A DNA stretch of 23,470 nucleotides from an uncultured Oscillospiraceae bacterium (GTDB taxonomy: Bacteria > Bacillota > Clostridia > Oscillospirales > Oscillospiraceae), in NCBI GenBank assembly GCA_934615645.1, contig CAKTTR010000030.1:1-23470 (forward strand), written 5' to 3'. Numbering within the stretch: the first letter of the stretch is position 1; each line of letters begins with the position of its first letter. Shown here one piece after another: positions 22,860 to 23,470 of the stretch. The notes under the pieces are model-generated. The model searched no databases, was not told where the DNA came from, and saw only the letters and a program-made list of their open reading frames with translations. The position numbers and the translations under genes are program-made.

Positions 22860-23470
22860 AACAGATCGTGTGCCTTGCCACGTCACCGTGGTACCCGATT
22901 CCCACCAGAAAGCAGCAGGTCATGAGCCGCATCCCGGATGCGCAGATCTTATATTTTGACCCGTCTGTGACGTATCTTGCCCCCCTGCGGGACCGGGAGG
23001 CGAAGAAAAAGCTCAAGGCCTACCGCGCCCCGGCGCTGACACCGCAGGAGAATATCCATGTCTACAGCCTGCCGCCGGTCCTGCCGTTTTTCTATCGCTT
23101 CCGGTGGATCAACCGCTGGAATCAGAAGAAGATCGCCCGGTTCATCCGCAAGAAAATGCAGCAGCACGGGATCTATGACCCGGTCCTGTGGGTGTATTCG
23201 CCGGTCTGCTGCGACCTGGTGCGGGAGGTCCCCCACAGCGCCCTGGTCTATGACTGCGTGGACCGGCATTCGGCCTACGGCGGGCAGATGGACCCGGCGC
23301 TGGTGGACCGCATGGAGTTGGAGCTGGCAGGCGCAGCAGATCAGGTCTTTGCCACGGCCCAGAGCCTGTGCGAGCGTTTGCAGGCGGCAAATCCCGGCAG
23401 CGTGTTTATCCCCAACGGGGCCAATTACGAGCGCTTTGCCCAGGCGGCCCAGCCTCAGCCGGTGCCCCGG
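22856..23470 (+). CDS. Glycosyltransferase, TuaH-like, 5' part (cut by window end)
   Basis: 205 residues are visible and the frame is open at the last base. The N-terminus KQIVCLATSPWYPIPTRKQQ is followed by LWVYSPVCCDLV, the strongly conserved VYDCVDRHSAYGG (~136-148), ADQVFATAQSLCERL and IPNGANYERF. This pattern is that of TuaH-type GT-B glycosyltransferases used in cell-wall glycan and teichuronic acid pathways. The C-terminal donor-binding half lies beyond the window. ATG 22856 overlaps the preceding TGA (ATGA), so translation is coupled to the CsaB fusion. Sugar specificity unknown. Confidence 0.88.
   Translation, partial: MKQIVCLATSPWYPIPTRKQQVMSRIPDAQILYFDPSVTYLAPLRDREAKKKLKAYRAPALTPQENIHVYSLPPVLPFFYRFRWINRWNQKKIARFIRKKMQQHGIYDPVLWVYSPVCCDLVREVPHSALVYDCVDRHSAYGGQMDPALVDRMELELAGAADQVFATAQSLCERLQAANPGSVFIPNGANYERFAQAAQPQPVPR

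Overview
The window looks like chromosomal DNA of a GC-rich, anaerobic, spore-forming Gram-positive, most likely a gut Clostridia member of the Oscillospiraceae/Ruminococcaceae type. This placement is inference. It rests on HydF ([FeFe]-hydrogenase maturation), a nitrogenase-like protein, a clostridial-style thymidylate kinase, clear AGGAGG ribosome sites, sigmaA-type promoters with 17-base spacing, and a CsaB/TagA-type cell-wall glycan pathway. I saw no rRNA, tRNA, CRISPR array, transposase or phage gene.

Layout. (1) 2-3330: the 3' end of a nitrogenase component-1-like gene, a metal-chelate ABC-type binding lipoprotein and hydF, co-oriented and close-packed. (2) 3337-6190: a tandem duplication of a whole transcription unit (promoter, 5' hairpin, CynX/NimT-type MFS exporter, terminator). 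A ~120-base spacer between the copies holds a structured intergenic repeat. (3) 6194-7939: two leftward genes, an Est30-like carboxylesterase and a cysteine-rich protein (23 Cys in 281 residues) with a possible sporulation-type promoter. (4) 8026-12687: one rightward operon tagA-like / tmk / DJ-1 family / mltG / U32 (trhP-like), driven by a good sigmaA promoter. (5) 12688-12966: a non-coding stretch packed with hairpins and a direct repeat; its core is shared with the spacer in (2). (6) 12967-18302: a divergent type II topoisomerase pair (B then A subunit), then a lipoprotein with a transglutaminase-like fold whose catalytic Cys and His appear lost. (7) 18364-23470: a surface-glycan locus. An O-antigen-ligase/polymerase-like membrane protein and a DUF4330-like membrane protein run leftward; a glycosyltransferase-CsaB fusion and a second glycosyltransferase (cut by the window end) run rightward.

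How the genes fit together. The TagA-like ManNAc transferase, the CsaB-type pyruvyl transferase, two further glycosyltransferases and the Wzy/WaaL-like protein are the expected parts of a pyruvylated secondary cell-wall polymer that anchors SLH-domain surface proteins. MltG links this to peptidoglycan synthesis. The topoisomerase pair lacks the GyrA box and resembles topoisomerase IV more than gyrase.

Most worth a second look: the shared hairpin-rich intergenic element, the duplicated MFS units with replacements concentrated in the C-terminal half, the transglutaminase-like pseudoenzyme beside the topoisomerase genes, the glycosyltransferase-CsaB fusion, and the nitrogenase-like protein with a Ser at a usual cluster-ligand Cys.
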